A stretch of 64,000 bases of DNA, taken from NCBI GenBank assembly GCA_017938925.1, contig JAGBAO010000010.1, positions 62,001 through 126,000 on the forward strand, in the 5' to 3' direction. Below, in pieces: positions 25,449 to 34,209 of the stretch. Source of the DNA: Bacteroidales bacterium (GTDB lineage Bacteria > Bacteroidota > Bacteroidia > Bacteroidales > UBA932). Under the pieces are notes generated by a model, which was given only the letters and a program-made list of their open reading frames with translations, had not been told where the DNA came from and made no database searches. Position 1 is the stretch's first letter; every line of letters starts with the position of its first letter. The translations under genes were made by a program, and so were the position numbers.

Positions 25449-26756
25449 ATGAAGAAAATAATGCTCACACCTATACTCATATGTCTGCCGCTGCTCTGCT
25501 GTTGCGACAGAAATCTCGACCAGTATCCGCACAACGGCATTTCAAGTGAGCTGATCTGCGAGGAGGATGCTCAGCTGCTTCTTACGGGTGTATACAACAT
25601 CGCCCAGTACAAACCGACATTCAATGGCTGGGCTCTGTTCGACCTAATCGGCGGAGATATCATCCGCACCGGAGCATCCGGCATGAACACACCGGAACTG
25701 CTGGTCACCATGGGCATAACTCCGAACCAGAGCATTGTGGCGAGTCCTTGGAACGGATTCTATGCCGGACTATACCAGATCAACGTCTTCATTGAGAAGA
25801 TCGGACAGCTGCCGCAATCCCAGAAAAAAGACGAGATGCTGGCAGCAGGACATTTCTTCAGGGGATTGTACTACTATAACATTACGGCACGGTGGAGAAA
25901 TATTCCCATCGTGACTTCTACCATCGACACCGATGTGCCTCAGACCCAGGAAGAAGAAGCATGGATCTTCGTGGCAGAGGAATTCAAGGAAGCCATCAGG
26001 CTCGGGAGTGACTTTCAGGACAAGAACCATGTCTCGCATCAGGCGGCCAAGGCTCTGCTTGCCAGGACATATCTGGCTATGGGAATGATGAAGGAAGCCG
26101 CACAGGTTGCAGAAGAAGTCATAGCTGACGGAAACTTCGCACTATCTGACTTCAACAGCATCTTCCGAGGAGGGTACAACCGGGAAGAGATCTTCTCCTT
26201 TGCGAATCTCGTTCAGGAAAGCAGCGTGAATATGAGTTCCTACTATTACACCAAGCAGTCGCCGGTGGGAGGTGCATATAATTTCTGCCCGACTCAGGAG
26301 GCAATGGACATGTATGGGCCTGACGATTCAAGAAAGAGCGTCTCAGTGGACTATCAGGGCAGCAATCCCGTGCTGAACAAATACTGCAGTGGAGATGCCG
26401 GACACGATCCGCTCTACATAGTCAGGCTTGCCGAGATGTATCTTATCAGTGCAGAAGGACAGGGATATCCGGAAGGACTTGGCAGACTCAACGAACTCAG
26501 AGTCCACAGGGGACTCTCCCCTGCCGCTCCAGCCTCAGAAGAGGAGTTCCTCGATGCTGTCCTTGATGAAAGAAGGCTGGAACTGTTCGGTGAGGGATTC
26601 AGATGGTTCGACCTGGTCAGAACAGGCAGATACGAAAAGACAGTCGGCGTGGATTCCAGATACACAGTCCTCCCCATCCCTGCCAGAGAACTCACCCTCA
26701 ACAAAAGACTGAAGCAGCACCCTTTGTGGGATGCTGCCTCTGACAATAAGAATTGA
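25449..26756 (+). CDS. SusD/RagB-type outer membrane lipoprotein
   Basis: 435 residues, short for the family (often 500-600). Lipobox cysteines at 17-19. The TPR-like helical scaffold is present: FYAGLYQINVFIEKI, EMLAAGHFFRGLYYYN, and the C-terminal RRLELFGEGFRWFDLVRTG. It caps the neighbouring SusC barrel and binds substrate at the surface. The substrate cannot be named; the locus carries no glycosidase on this strand. It converges on the SGNH gene with an 8-base gap. Confidence 0.94.
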   Translation: MKKIMLTPILICLPLLCCCDRNLDQYPHNGISSELICEEDAQLLLTGVYNIAQYKPTFNGWALFDLIGGDIIRTGASGMNTPELLVTMGITPNQSIVASPWNGFYAGLYQINVFIEKIGQLPQSQKKDEMLAAGHFFRGLYYYNITARWRNIPIVTSTIDTDVPQTQEEEAWIFVAEEFKEAIRLGSDFQDKNHVSHQAAKALLARTYLAMGMMKEAAQVAEEVIADGNFALSDFNSIFRGGYNREEIFSFANLVQESSVNMSSYYYTKQSPVGGAYNFCPTQEAMDMYGPDDSRKSVSVDYQGSNPVLNKYCSGDAGHDPLYIVRLAEMYLISAEGQGYPEGLGRLNELRVHRGLSPAAPASEEEFLDAVLDERRLELFGEGFRWFDLVRTGRYEKTVGVDSRYTVLPIPARELTLNKRLKQHPLWDAASDNKN

Positions 26757-26764
26757 CACGTTGC

Positions 26765-27865
26765 CTATCTTACTCCGTATTTCTTCAGAATCTTCCTGAT
26801 TTTCGGTGATATGGTCTCCACCATATACCGGAAACCAAGGTCAGTCGGATGCGTTCCGTCAGCCGTAGCTATGTGTTCATCACCGAGAAAGCCTTCCGAA
26901 GATATGAAGTATATATGTTTATCAGTCTTCATCCTGCGTCTTACGACCTCTTCGGCAGCTGTCTGCTTTGCGGATTCCCAATCTTCGCGGGATAGGCTGA
27001 AGTTTCTGGCCTCGCGTCTTTCCGTCTGAAGGAAGATCATCGGAACTCCCGGATGGGCAGCTCTGATGGTATCGACAAATGAATCAAAACGCTCATATAT
27101 CACGTCTGACGAAGGATTGGAAAATGTGTCAAACACAAAGGCATCCACATCCGGAATATCTGCAAGGAGTTCAGCATATTCCTTTTCCAGCCTGGACTTG
27201 CCGCTGAATCCAAGATTTATGCAGTACCAGTCGTTCTCTCTGCCTATAAGTGCCGGGTAGGACATGCCGGGACGGCTTGCGGATGCTCCATGCGTGATGC
27301 TGGATCCCTTGACCACTATCTTATGTCTGAAAGGATTGGCAAGAGGACTGACCGCAGCCCCTTCTTCTATGCCTATCTGAAGGTCATCCACCTTGTCGAA
27401 CAATGGAAGATACAAAAGACACTGCTTCTGTCCTTCCGCCATATCGGCGACTATCGTACTTTCATGGCTGTCATATGGAGGCGTGTCCATGTCTGGAGTT
27501 CCAACTCCGGCAAACACCCACTTGCCGTCCTTCATTATATACAGGTCCAGACCTTTCTGCCCTATGGCAGCCATGTTAGAACCTGAATTATCCTCACCGG
27601 TTGTCCATCTTGCGCGTATGGTGCGGCTGTCTGTGGAGAACAGCACTGCCAGACCGGTGGAATAGCAGGCATATCTGTCTATCGTCCTGTCGTTGAACTT
27701 GTAGGCAGATGTGTCAATGCGGGTGAACGCCTTGGTGGTCGGCAAAGCCTTTCCGATGACATTCAGCGTTGCAGCATCGACATATTTGATAGTCTGTGCC
27801 GATGCTGTCAATGCGGTTAAAATTACACAGCCCGTTAAAATCAGTTTTTTAAGCATCTTATTCAT
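26765..27865 (-). CDS. SGNH/GDSL hydrolase family protein, secreted
   Basis: 366 residues from the ATG at 27865; the longer open frame runs into a GC-rich repeat and was rejected. Signal peptide LKKLILTGCVILTALTASAQ. An N-terminal beta domain (about 20-165) precedes the SGNH hydrolase. Block I is KGSSITHGAS (nucleophile Ser), with a block II/III glycine and asparagine in NLGFSGKSR, and the catalytic Asp-His in DGTHPTDLGF. Likely an esterase that deacylates a glycan or similar ligand. Last gene of the minus-strand uptake locus; a 108-base inverted-end element lies directly upstream. Confidence 0.88.
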   Translation of the reverse strand: MNKMLKKLILTGCVILTALTASAQTIKYVDAATLNVIGKALPTTKAFTRIDTSAYKFNDRTIDRYACYSTGLAVLFSTDSRTIRARWTTGEDNSGSNMAAIGQKGLDLYIMKDGKWVFAGVGTPDMDTPPYDSHESTIVADMAEGQKQCLLYLPLFDKVDDLQIGIEEGAAVSPLANPFRHKIVVKGSSITHGASASRPGMSYPALIGRENDWYCINLGFSGKSRLEKEYAELLADIPDVDAFVFDTFSNPSSDVIYERFDSFVDTIRAAHPGVPMIFLQTERREARNFSLSREDWESAKQTAAEEVVRRRMKTDKHIYFISSEGFLGDEHIATADGTHPTDLGFRYMVETISPKIRKILKKYGVR

Positions 27866-27882
27866 TATATATATTGTCCAAT

Positions 27883-27990
27883 GCAAGGCACTGCAGACTT
27901 CGGGACTTCGTCCCTCATCCCTCCCACTCCTTCGGAGCGGGCCCCTCCCGCTCACGAGGCCGCGGGCGGCCACGGTCTGCCGTGCCTTAC
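27883..27990. repeat. GC-rich MITE-like element with terminal inverted repeats
   Basis: The ends match as inverted repeats over 16 bases with two mismatches: GCAAGGCACTGCAGAC at 27883-27898 and GTCTGCCGTGCCTTAC at 27975-27990. The interior contains smaller stems such as GGGAC-TTC-GTCCC and CACGG-TCTG-CCGTG. A 60-base line within it (27901-27960) has 43 G/C, about 72%, against about 40% in the adjoining gene end. It has no coding potential. Probably a non-autonomous mobile or REP-like element; no target-site duplication was clear. Confidence 0.65.
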
Positions 27991-28010
27991 ACAGGACGAT
28001 CAGGAATCAA

Positions 28011-29969
28011 CTAATTGACTTTCGGCGTCAAGACTCTTATAACTTTATTACTGTTACCTGCTATGTATATTACTCCATTGGCATCAATTTCCACATCAGA
28101 AGGTGTCTTAAGTTTACCGGTAGGAGCTGCAGAACTTCCGATTTCATCAGATCCAGCTGATCCCAACACACCTATTAAGGTCTTCACGATGCCTTTTGTA
28201 TAATCACCTCCAACGCCAGGTATAACAACCTGCAAAGCATGACTACCTTGATCGGTATAATAGACGTACCCGTCAGAGCAACAATATACTCCACCTATAT
28301 TTCCCACTACGGCAGACAAAGTATTTCCAACTGCACCATTAGTATATGTTCCCGACTTCGGCTTTATATTTGAACCTGCTACTGGCGTCACCTCTCCTGT
28401 CTCTAAATCCAACATATGAAGGTACCATGCGTCTGTATCGGTCTCAGCCTTTGCTCCTGTACCGAAAAAGATCTTAGTCTGTGAATGATCAAGGGCCAAC
28501 GCAGTTGGTCTATATACAGTATAGACTTTTGGAGTACCTGTCAAGCATACAATCTTGCCATTATCACGGGAAGCCACATACATATTGTCATTATCGCCAA
28601 ACACTAGATCCATCGGATTATTCAGGTACTCCGTATACTGAGTGATAGACCAACTGCCATTAACAACTGCACCAACTCCCTTGCCAGTCTTGGCAGCCAC
28701 ATATATATCATTATTAGAATCCACATCACAACCGAAAGGATAACTCCCAGCAGACACAACCAGTGCAACTTCATAAGAATCTGCAGAAAGCTTAACCTTT
28801 AACAACACATGAGGAGAGCTATTTCTATCAGTAATCCACATATATCCATCCGAAGTCAAAGCCAATCCTTCTGGCACTAAAGTCTTCTCTGTGTCATTGA
28901 GAGTATATTTTACACTTATAGTTTTTGATGTATATTCCGGCAGATAGAAGTAACGGAAAGGTTCGGTTTCGACGGCGTCAAAGCCTGGGACTTCCACTGA
29001 GAGCTTGTAGTCAGTCGCTTTTGAGAGACCTGAAGGGACGGTCACTGCGAGGCTTGAGGATGAGGTTACTGACACAGTTGCCTCAGTACCATTGATCTTC
29101 ACCTTGGTATCCGCTGTGAAGCCATATCCTGTCACTGTGATGGTCTCACCCACCGTTGCGATTGTCGGAGCTATGCTCTCTACATCAAATCCTACAGATC
29201 CAGGAACCACCTGACAACGCTGAAGTGTAAGGTCAGCAGCAACGTCCTTTGTCTGGGCAAGAGTTTCTCCGCAATACACCTTCACGGTGAATCCGGCCGA
29301 GAATCTCTGGGGAAGAGTTGCGAGGTAGTAGTCACCCTTTGCGAGAGTCTTTCCTTCCTCGGCAACGAGAGCGACGGTCTTTGAAGACTCGGCAGTTGCA
29401 ATCCATGTAGGTTCGTCAGCCACGGTCACGGCAATCTTTCCTGCAACATATTCATCACTCTTTCCCTCAAATACCACCTTCGTTACACCTTCAGACATGA
29501 CCTTCACTCTCACAAGGCCACAGACATTCTTGAATGCAAGAGCATTCGTCTCTGTGTAAGCCACAGCCATATGTGCAGAGAACGAGCCTGGAACAGCTGT
29601 CTGCTCAGCCGGGAGAACAGTTGTTATTACACCGTCTGCCAGAGTTGCAGTTGCATCGTATGGATAGAGAGCATAGAACTTGTCACCCTGTGCCGACTCC
29701 GACACATATTTAAGTGTGGTTGCAGTGCCCGCAGTCTGGGCTGCATAATCCCAGTTGGATTCACCGGCAAGAATGCTGACATGGTCAGTTGTCTCCCACT
29801 CCACAGCTGATGTCTCGACACCAGGTTTGAGCACAGCCTTTGTCTCTCCGTCAGCGAAGGCTGCTGTAAATACTTTTCCGTCAGTCTGAGGAAGTTCCGC
29901 ACTTTCATTCAGACATGATGATGCAGCAAGAACTGCTGCTGCGATAGCCAGATATTTGATAGTCTTCAT
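28011..29969 (-). CDS. Lipoprotein with fimbrillin-like, IPT/TIG and NHL-type domains
   Basis: 652 residues from the ATG at 29969 (another in-frame ATG at 29978). Lipobox LAASSC. Residues about 25-240 resemble fimbrillin/Mfa-type domains (FAAFADGETKAVLKPG is absent of a clear name, but HVSILAG, FYALYPYDAT and FKNVCGLVRVKV are typical). An IPT/TIG domain (about 245-325, VGETITVTGYGFTADTKVKI) is followed by an NHL-like propeller (about 340-652) with YYTDQGSHALQVVIPGVGG. It is a paralogue of the lipoprotein at 32231. The propeller half is clearly more AT-rich than the front half. Likely a surface ligand-binding protein; the ligand is unknown. Confidence 0.82.
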   Translation of the reverse strand: MKTIKYLAIAAAVLAASSCLNESAELPQTDGKVFTAAFADGETKAVLKPGVETSAVEWETTDHVSILAGESNWDYAAQTAGTATTLKYVSESAQGDKFYALYPYDATATLADGVITTVLPAEQTAVPGSFSAHMAVAYTETNALAFKNVCGLVRVKVMSEGVTKVVFEGKSDEYVAGKIAVTVADEPTWIATAESSKTVALVAEEGKTLAKGDYYLATLPQRFSAGFTVKVYCGETLAQTKDVAADLTLQRCQVVPGSVGFDVESIAPTIATVGETITVTGYGFTADTKVKINGTEATVSVTSSSSLAVTVPSGLSKATDYKLSVEVPGFDAVETEPFRYFYLPEYTSKTISVKYTLNDTEKTLVPEGLALTSDGYMWITDRNSSPHVLLKVKLSADSYEVALVVSAGSYPFGCDVDSNNDIYVAAKTGKGVGAVVNGSWSITQYTEYLNNPMDLVFGDNDNMYVASRDNGKIVCLTGTPKVYTVYRPTALALDHSQTKIFFGTGAKAETDTDAWYLHMLDLETGEVTPVAGSNIKPKSGTYTNGAVGNTLSAVVGNIGGVYCCSDGYVYYTDQGSHALQVVIPGVGGDYTKGIVKTLIGVLGSAGSDEIGSSAAPTGKLKTPSDVEIDANGVIYIAGNSNKVIRVLTPKVN

Positions 29970-29981
29970 AATTGTCATGTT

Positions 29982-30131
29982 TTAGAAAATATCCTGTTGC
30001 TGGTCAGAGAGACCGAAATAGTTTTCAAAACTTGTATTCATCGTGCTTGAGCATAAAACGCCTTCAAATCCGATTTCGAGGTACTTTGTCAAAGGAGAAA
30101 CGTATTCCTCTATCATTTTTTTTACTTTCAT
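29982..30131 (-). CDS. 49-residue peptide between GH3 and a surface lipoprotein
   Basis: ATG at 30131, TAA at 29982-29984. The product begins MKVKKMIEEYVSPLTKYLEI, continues with a central FEGVLCSSTMNTSF and ends in SDQQQDIF. The central EGVLCSS element resembles short Bacteroidales peptides that I recall next to surface-protein genes, but I cannot name a family. It fills the gap between GH3 and the IPT/NHL lipoprotein almost exactly and is in the same direction, which argues for a real gene. No signal peptide or membrane helix. Function unknown. Confidence 0.6.
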   Translation of the reverse strand: MKVKKMIEEYVSPLTKYLEIGFEGVLCSSTMNTSFENYFGLSDQQQDIF

Positions 30132-30148
30132 GATACTGATGATTTTGA

Positions 30149-32215
30149 TTATAAAATTATGTGTTCTTTGAGTTTTATATCCTGAGACGAGGCTCCGACC
30201 ATGATGGTGAAGGTGCCAGGATTGATACGCCAGTCATGGATATCCACATCATAGAAGGCAAAGGCACTTCGAGGCAGACGGACAGTGACGACGGCAGACT
30301 CCCCTTTCGGGATGAAGACCTTGTCGTAGCCTTTGAGTTCCTTGGCAGGACGGGCGACGCATGGGTTATCCTCGCCCACATAGATCTGAACCACTTCGGC
30401 AGCATCAAAGTTTCCTGTATTCATCACAGTGAGAGTCACATCCACTCCGTCTCCTTTCTCGCTCACCATGAGGTCCGAGTATTCGAACGAAGTATATGTG
30501 AGACCATGTCCGAACGGATAGAGAGGACTGACGCCGTTCTTTTCATATCCTCTGTATCCCACGAATATGCCTTCTCCGTATGTGACATTGAGAGTGGAAT
30601 GTCCGCGTTTGGTCATCGGATTCTCCACATAGTAGTTGTCATATGTCGGATTGTCCTCCGGCCTCGACTCGATGCTGATCGGGAGGCGTCCGGAAGGAGA
30701 TATTTCGCCGGCAAGCATACGTGCAATGGCAAGTCCGCCCTCCTGTCCCGGATACCAGCCCATGAGAACTGCCGACACCTTGTCGTGCCAACGGCTCATA
30801 TCCACGGCTCCACCGGAATATATCACCACGATCACATTGTCGTTGTGCTCTGCAGCGAACTCGATGAGTTCGTCCTGTCCCTGAGGAAGAGCGAAGGTCC
30901 TGTCGTGATCCTCTTTCTCGGTCTGTCTGTCGAATCCGACTGACACCACGACTGCATCCGCCTCCTTCAAGGTACGGACCGCTTTCCGGTAGTCTTCACC
31001 CACAAGGGTCACAGGGAAGTCTTCTCCCAACCGGATCATACCCTCATAAAGAGAGATTGAATAGAGAGGATCCACGGAGCCACTGCCGCCACCGCAAGGG
31101 ATTATATCCGCACCAGGCCCCATCAGAACCACGTTACTGCCTTTCTTTAGCGGAAGAACTGAATCATTCTTGAGAAGGACAGCCGACTCGCATGAGAGCC
31201 TGTAGGCCACATCACGGGAATACGGATTATCCTCCTTGAGGGTTGTATCAAGTTGAGGGCGGTCCAGGAAACCGTAGGCGATCAGGGAAGCGAGGATGTT
31301 CTCCACCTTCCGGTCGATATCCTTCTCACGGATGACTCCCGTTTCGACAAGAGGCTTGATGGCAGCATAGTTCATGCAGAATCCCTCCGGCATCTCGAGG
31401 TCGAGTCCACTGCGTACACAGCCGAGAGTCGAATATGTCGATGTCCAGTCGGACATGACAAAACCTTCGAAGCCCCACTTCTCCCTGAGCGTCTCCGTAA
31501 GAAGCCATCTGTTTTCCGCAGAGTGGACATTGTTCACGAGATTATAGCTGCTCATCACGGAAGCCACACCGGCATCCACCGCAGCCTTGAAGGCCGGGAA
31601 ATAGATCTCATTGATGGTACGCTCGTCTGCATCTGAACTCACATGGTGACGGTTGAACTCCTGGTTGTTCAGAGCAAAGTGCTTGACTGTGGCCATCACA
31701 CCCTGAGACTGCACACCCTTAATGTAGCCGACTGCTGTCGCTGAGGCCAGGCACGGATCCTCACCCATATACTCGAAGTTTCTGCCGCAAAGCGGGCTGC
31801 GGCAGATGTTCACGCCCGGGCCCAGAAGGATATGCACTCCCCTTGCGCGGGAATCCTGGCCGAGGGCTACACCCATCTCATATGCCACATCCTCGTTCCA
31901 GGATGCGGCAGCCGCCACTCCACAGGCAAAGAGAGTACTCCTGGTGTTGTTGCGGACTCCCTGAGGACCATCCGCCATACGGATGAGAGGAATGCCGAGA
32001 CGTTCGACCGGACGGATATAGAAGCCGTCCTTGGAGCCGCCTATATAGTCGCATTTCTCTTCAAGGGTCATCCTGGCGACCAGTGCTGAGGCTCTGTCCC
32101 TATGTTCCTGCGTAACCTTAAATGTCTGATCGCAGCATGTGTCGTCACAACGGCAACAGCCTGTCATGCCCGCTATGAGCATGACAGACGAAATTGCCAA
32201 TATTCTGATATTCAT
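30149..32215 (-). CDS. GH3 family beta-glycosidase, lipoprotein
   Basis: 688 residues. Lipobox cysteine at 20 (LIAGMTGC). N-terminal (beta/alpha)8 domain (about 50-330) with RMADGPQGVRN, the substrate-binding KHFALNNQE and the nucleophile Asp in GFVMSDWTSTY. The C-terminal alpha/beta sandwich (about 370-580) contains FALPQGQDELIE. A fibronectin-III-like domain ends the protein (FPFGHGLTYTSFEYS and on). Likely a beta-glucosidase or beta-xylosidase acting in the periplasm on imported oligosaccharides; the specific sugar is not readable. Confidence 0.95.
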   Translation of the reverse strand: MNIRILAISSVMLIAGMTGCCRCDDTCCDQTFKVTQEHRDRASALVARMTLEEKCDYIGGSKDGFYIRPVERLGIPLIRMADGPQGVRNNTRSTLFACGVAAAASWNEDVAYEMGVALGQDSRARGVHILLGPGVNICRSPLCGRNFEYMGEDPCLASATAVGYIKGVQSQGVMATVKHFALNNQEFNRHHVSSDADERTINEIYFPAFKAAVDAGVASVMSSYNLVNNVHSAENRWLLTETLREKWGFEGFVMSDWTSTYSTLGCVRSGLDLEMPEGFCMNYAAIKPLVETGVIREKDIDRKVENILASLIAYGFLDRPQLDTTLKEDNPYSRDVAYRLSCESAVLLKNDSVLPLKKGSNVVLMGPGADIIPCGGGSGSVDPLYSISLYEGMIRLGEDFPVTLVGEDYRKAVRTLKEADAVVVSVGFDRQTEKEDHDRTFALPQGQDELIEFAAEHNDNVIVVIYSGGAVDMSRWHDKVSAVLMGWYPGQEGGLAIARMLAGEISPSGRLPISIESRPEDNPTYDNYYVENPMTKRGHSTLNVTYGEGIFVGYRGYEKNGVSPLYPFGHGLTYTSFEYSDLMVSEKGDGVDVTLTVMNTGNFDAAEVVQIYVGEDNPCVARPAKELKGYDKVFIPKGESAVVTVRLPRSAFAFYDVDIHDWRINPGTFTIMVGASSQDIKLKEHIIL

Positions 32216-32230
32216 ACGAATACGGTTTTA

Positions 32231-34189
32231 TTATTCAGCAATTGGAGAAGCCTTGCTTATTGCCTTGTTTGCTGCGATATAGAAAGAACCGTCAGACATT
32301 CTTACCAGTCCGCCAAGATTGCTGAGACCACCTTCCTTAGATGCTGACAGAGACGGATTTCCGAGGAGAGTCTTCACAGCACCCTTTGTATAGTCACCGC
32401 CTACACCTGGCACGAGCACTCTGAATGCCTTGGAGTTGATATCATTGAAGTAGATGTAACCGTCTGCCTCGTCGTAGAATATGCCTCCGATCTGACCGAT
32501 TGTTGCAGAAAGAGGGTTACCCAGCTCGCCGTCAGTAAAATTCAGTGTAGTTCCTGAGTTGTTGGTATTAGTTCCATCATAATAATGAGGCTTCAGACCA
32601 TTTCCGGCGATTACTGTTCCGTTTCCGCTCATATCCGCGAGAACAAGCACGAGGTCATCAGCGCCTGAAACAATGAACTGCTCCTTGTTCTTTCCCCAAA
32701 CGAAATGGTTAATCTGGATGTTGTTCTCCTCACCGTTGATTGTTGCCTTGACCTGGATTGTGGCAGCAACGTCAGTAGAGCCTGCATTCACCTTGAGGAT
32801 ACGGCTCTGGTCGCGGTCGCATACATAGATATTGTCCTGAGCATCAAGGATGAGATTCATAAAGTGGATGTCCTTTGAATCATTGTACTTTGCAGGAGTG
32901 TTTGTACACTCGAATACTGACCAGGTATTGTCGGCAGCAGATACCTTACCGATCATAAACTTGCCGTTCTTGCAAGCGGCATAGTAGTCACCGTTTGAAG
33001 CGAAAGCTCCGTGGTATGGATAGATATTCTGTGTTTTGCCAAGGGTCAACACATCTGGTTCAATCACTGTTGTAACCTCTTTTGTAGTCGGATTGACCTT
33101 GCGGATAGCGTGTCCGGTATTGTTTGAAATTGTTCCACCGATGGTAGTCACCCACAACGAACCGTCAGAAGCCAAAGCCACGCCGCTGGTTGAGTTGAAT
33201 CTTGCCTCAGAACCTACACCGTCCTTGTGCGAACCTGAGCCATATCCTCCGATATATCCGGCAGGATCGGTAAGATCAAGCTGATACTGAGGAACATAGT
33301 ATACTGCGAACTCTGCTGCAGACTCTACAGGGAGGCAGCCCTTTACATAAACCTTGAGCTTGTAGTCGCCCTTGAGCTTTTCAGGGACATACACGGTCAG
33401 CACTCCGTCTCCAGCAACAGCCTCTGCCTCAACAATCTTGTCGGCACCGACGAAGGTCACGGCAACCTCATCATCAGAAGCAAGGTTCTCCACAGGAACT
33501 TCGAAGTCCTTGCCTGACTCGAAGATAGTGCATGGAAGTTCTCCCATTGTCAATATCTTTGCAAAATCGAATGAAAACTGCTGCGGAACAGGCACCATGC
33601 CTCCATTTTTCTGAAGGATGACATTGGCCTCACCATCCTCGGTGTCAGGTACAACGACAACAATCTCAGTGTCGTTTACGCTTTCAATCACAGCCTCGGT
33701 CTCATCGAAGAGGACCATATATCCCTCCTTGCTCTCACCGAAGCCTTCTCCTTTGAGAGTCACCTTATCACCCACACTTGCATGAGTCGGCTCGATGGCT
33801 GTCACCTTGGCCTCCACAACAGGAACCTCATAAATAAATTTGAGAGTGTTGGAAGTGAGTTCGCCCACAATCACTGCAACCTTCACTTCGCCAGGTTCGT
33901 TCTCAGGTACGAGCACCACGAGGGTGGTGTCAGTTGCAGCCGCCACTGTTGCCTCCGCCTCGCCGAAGAGCACCTTGTTTTCTTCCTTGGTCGCGGAAAA
34001 ATGCTTTCCGGAGATGGTCGCAGAAAGACCGGCAATACCAGTGTCCGGAGTGATGCTAACAAGTTCCGGAGCCTGCGGTCCCTGAGGGTCCTGAGGATTC
34101 TGCGGATCAAGTTCTTCTTCACCCTTGCATGATGTGAATACGGCCAGCAGCGTCGCTGCCAATGCCAGGAATAAATGTTTCTTAGTCAT
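32231..34189 (-). CDS. Lipoprotein with tandem IPT/TIG domains and NHL-type propeller
   Basis: 652 residues. Lipobox cysteine at 21, then a short PQ-rich spacer (29-41). IPT/TIG domains at about 42-120 (ITPDTGIAGLSATISGKHFS) and about 125-205 (VGDKVTLKGEGFGESKEGY), a further beta domain to about 300, then a six-blade-like NHL region (about 310-652) containing YVCDRDQSRILKV and FRVLVPGVGGDYTKGAV. It shares this layout with the lipoprotein at 28011. It occupies the place where SusE/SusF-like surface glycan-binding proteins usually sit, so an accessory binding role is inferred. Confidence 0.83.
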   Translation of the reverse strand: MTKKHLFLALAATLLAVFTSCKGEEELDPQNPQDPQGPQAPELVSITPDTGIAGLSATISGKHFSATKEENKVLFGEAEATVAAATDTTLVVLVPENEPGEVKVAVIVGELTSNTLKFIYEVPVVEAKVTAIEPTHASVGDKVTLKGEGFGESKEGYMVLFDETEAVIESVNDTEIVVVVPDTEDGEANVILQKNGGMVPVPQQFSFDFAKILTMGELPCTIFESGKDFEVPVENLASDDEVAVTFVGADKIVEAEAVAGDGVLTVYVPEKLKGDYKLKVYVKGCLPVESAAEFAVYYVPQYQLDLTDPAGYIGGYGSGSHKDGVGSEARFNSTSGVALASDGSLWVTTIGGTISNNTGHAIRKVNPTTKEVTTVIEPDVLTLGKTQNIYPYHGAFASNGDYYAACKNGKFMIGKVSAADNTWSVFECTNTPAKYNDSKDIHFMNLILDAQDNIYVCDRDQSRILKVNAGSTDVAATIQVKATINGEENNIQINHFVWGKNKEQFIVSGADDLVLVLADMSGNGTVIAGNGLKPHYYDGTNTNNSGTTLNFTDGELGNPLSATIGQIGGIFYDEADGYIYFNDINSKAFRVLVPGVGGDYTKGAVKTLLGNPSLSASKEGGLSNLGGLVRMSDGSFYIAANKAISKASPIAE

Positions 34190-34209
34190 AATTGTTATTG
34201 TTTATTGGT

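Noticed and set aside
27866-27973. Longer start for the SGNH hydrolase
   Set aside because: The added residues are a translation of the GC-rich inverted-end element and precede the true signal peptide.
27900-27990. CRISPR or tRNA-like structure in the GC-rich island
   Set aside because: No repeated spacer pattern and no cloverleaf; the inverted ends fit a mobile palindrome better.
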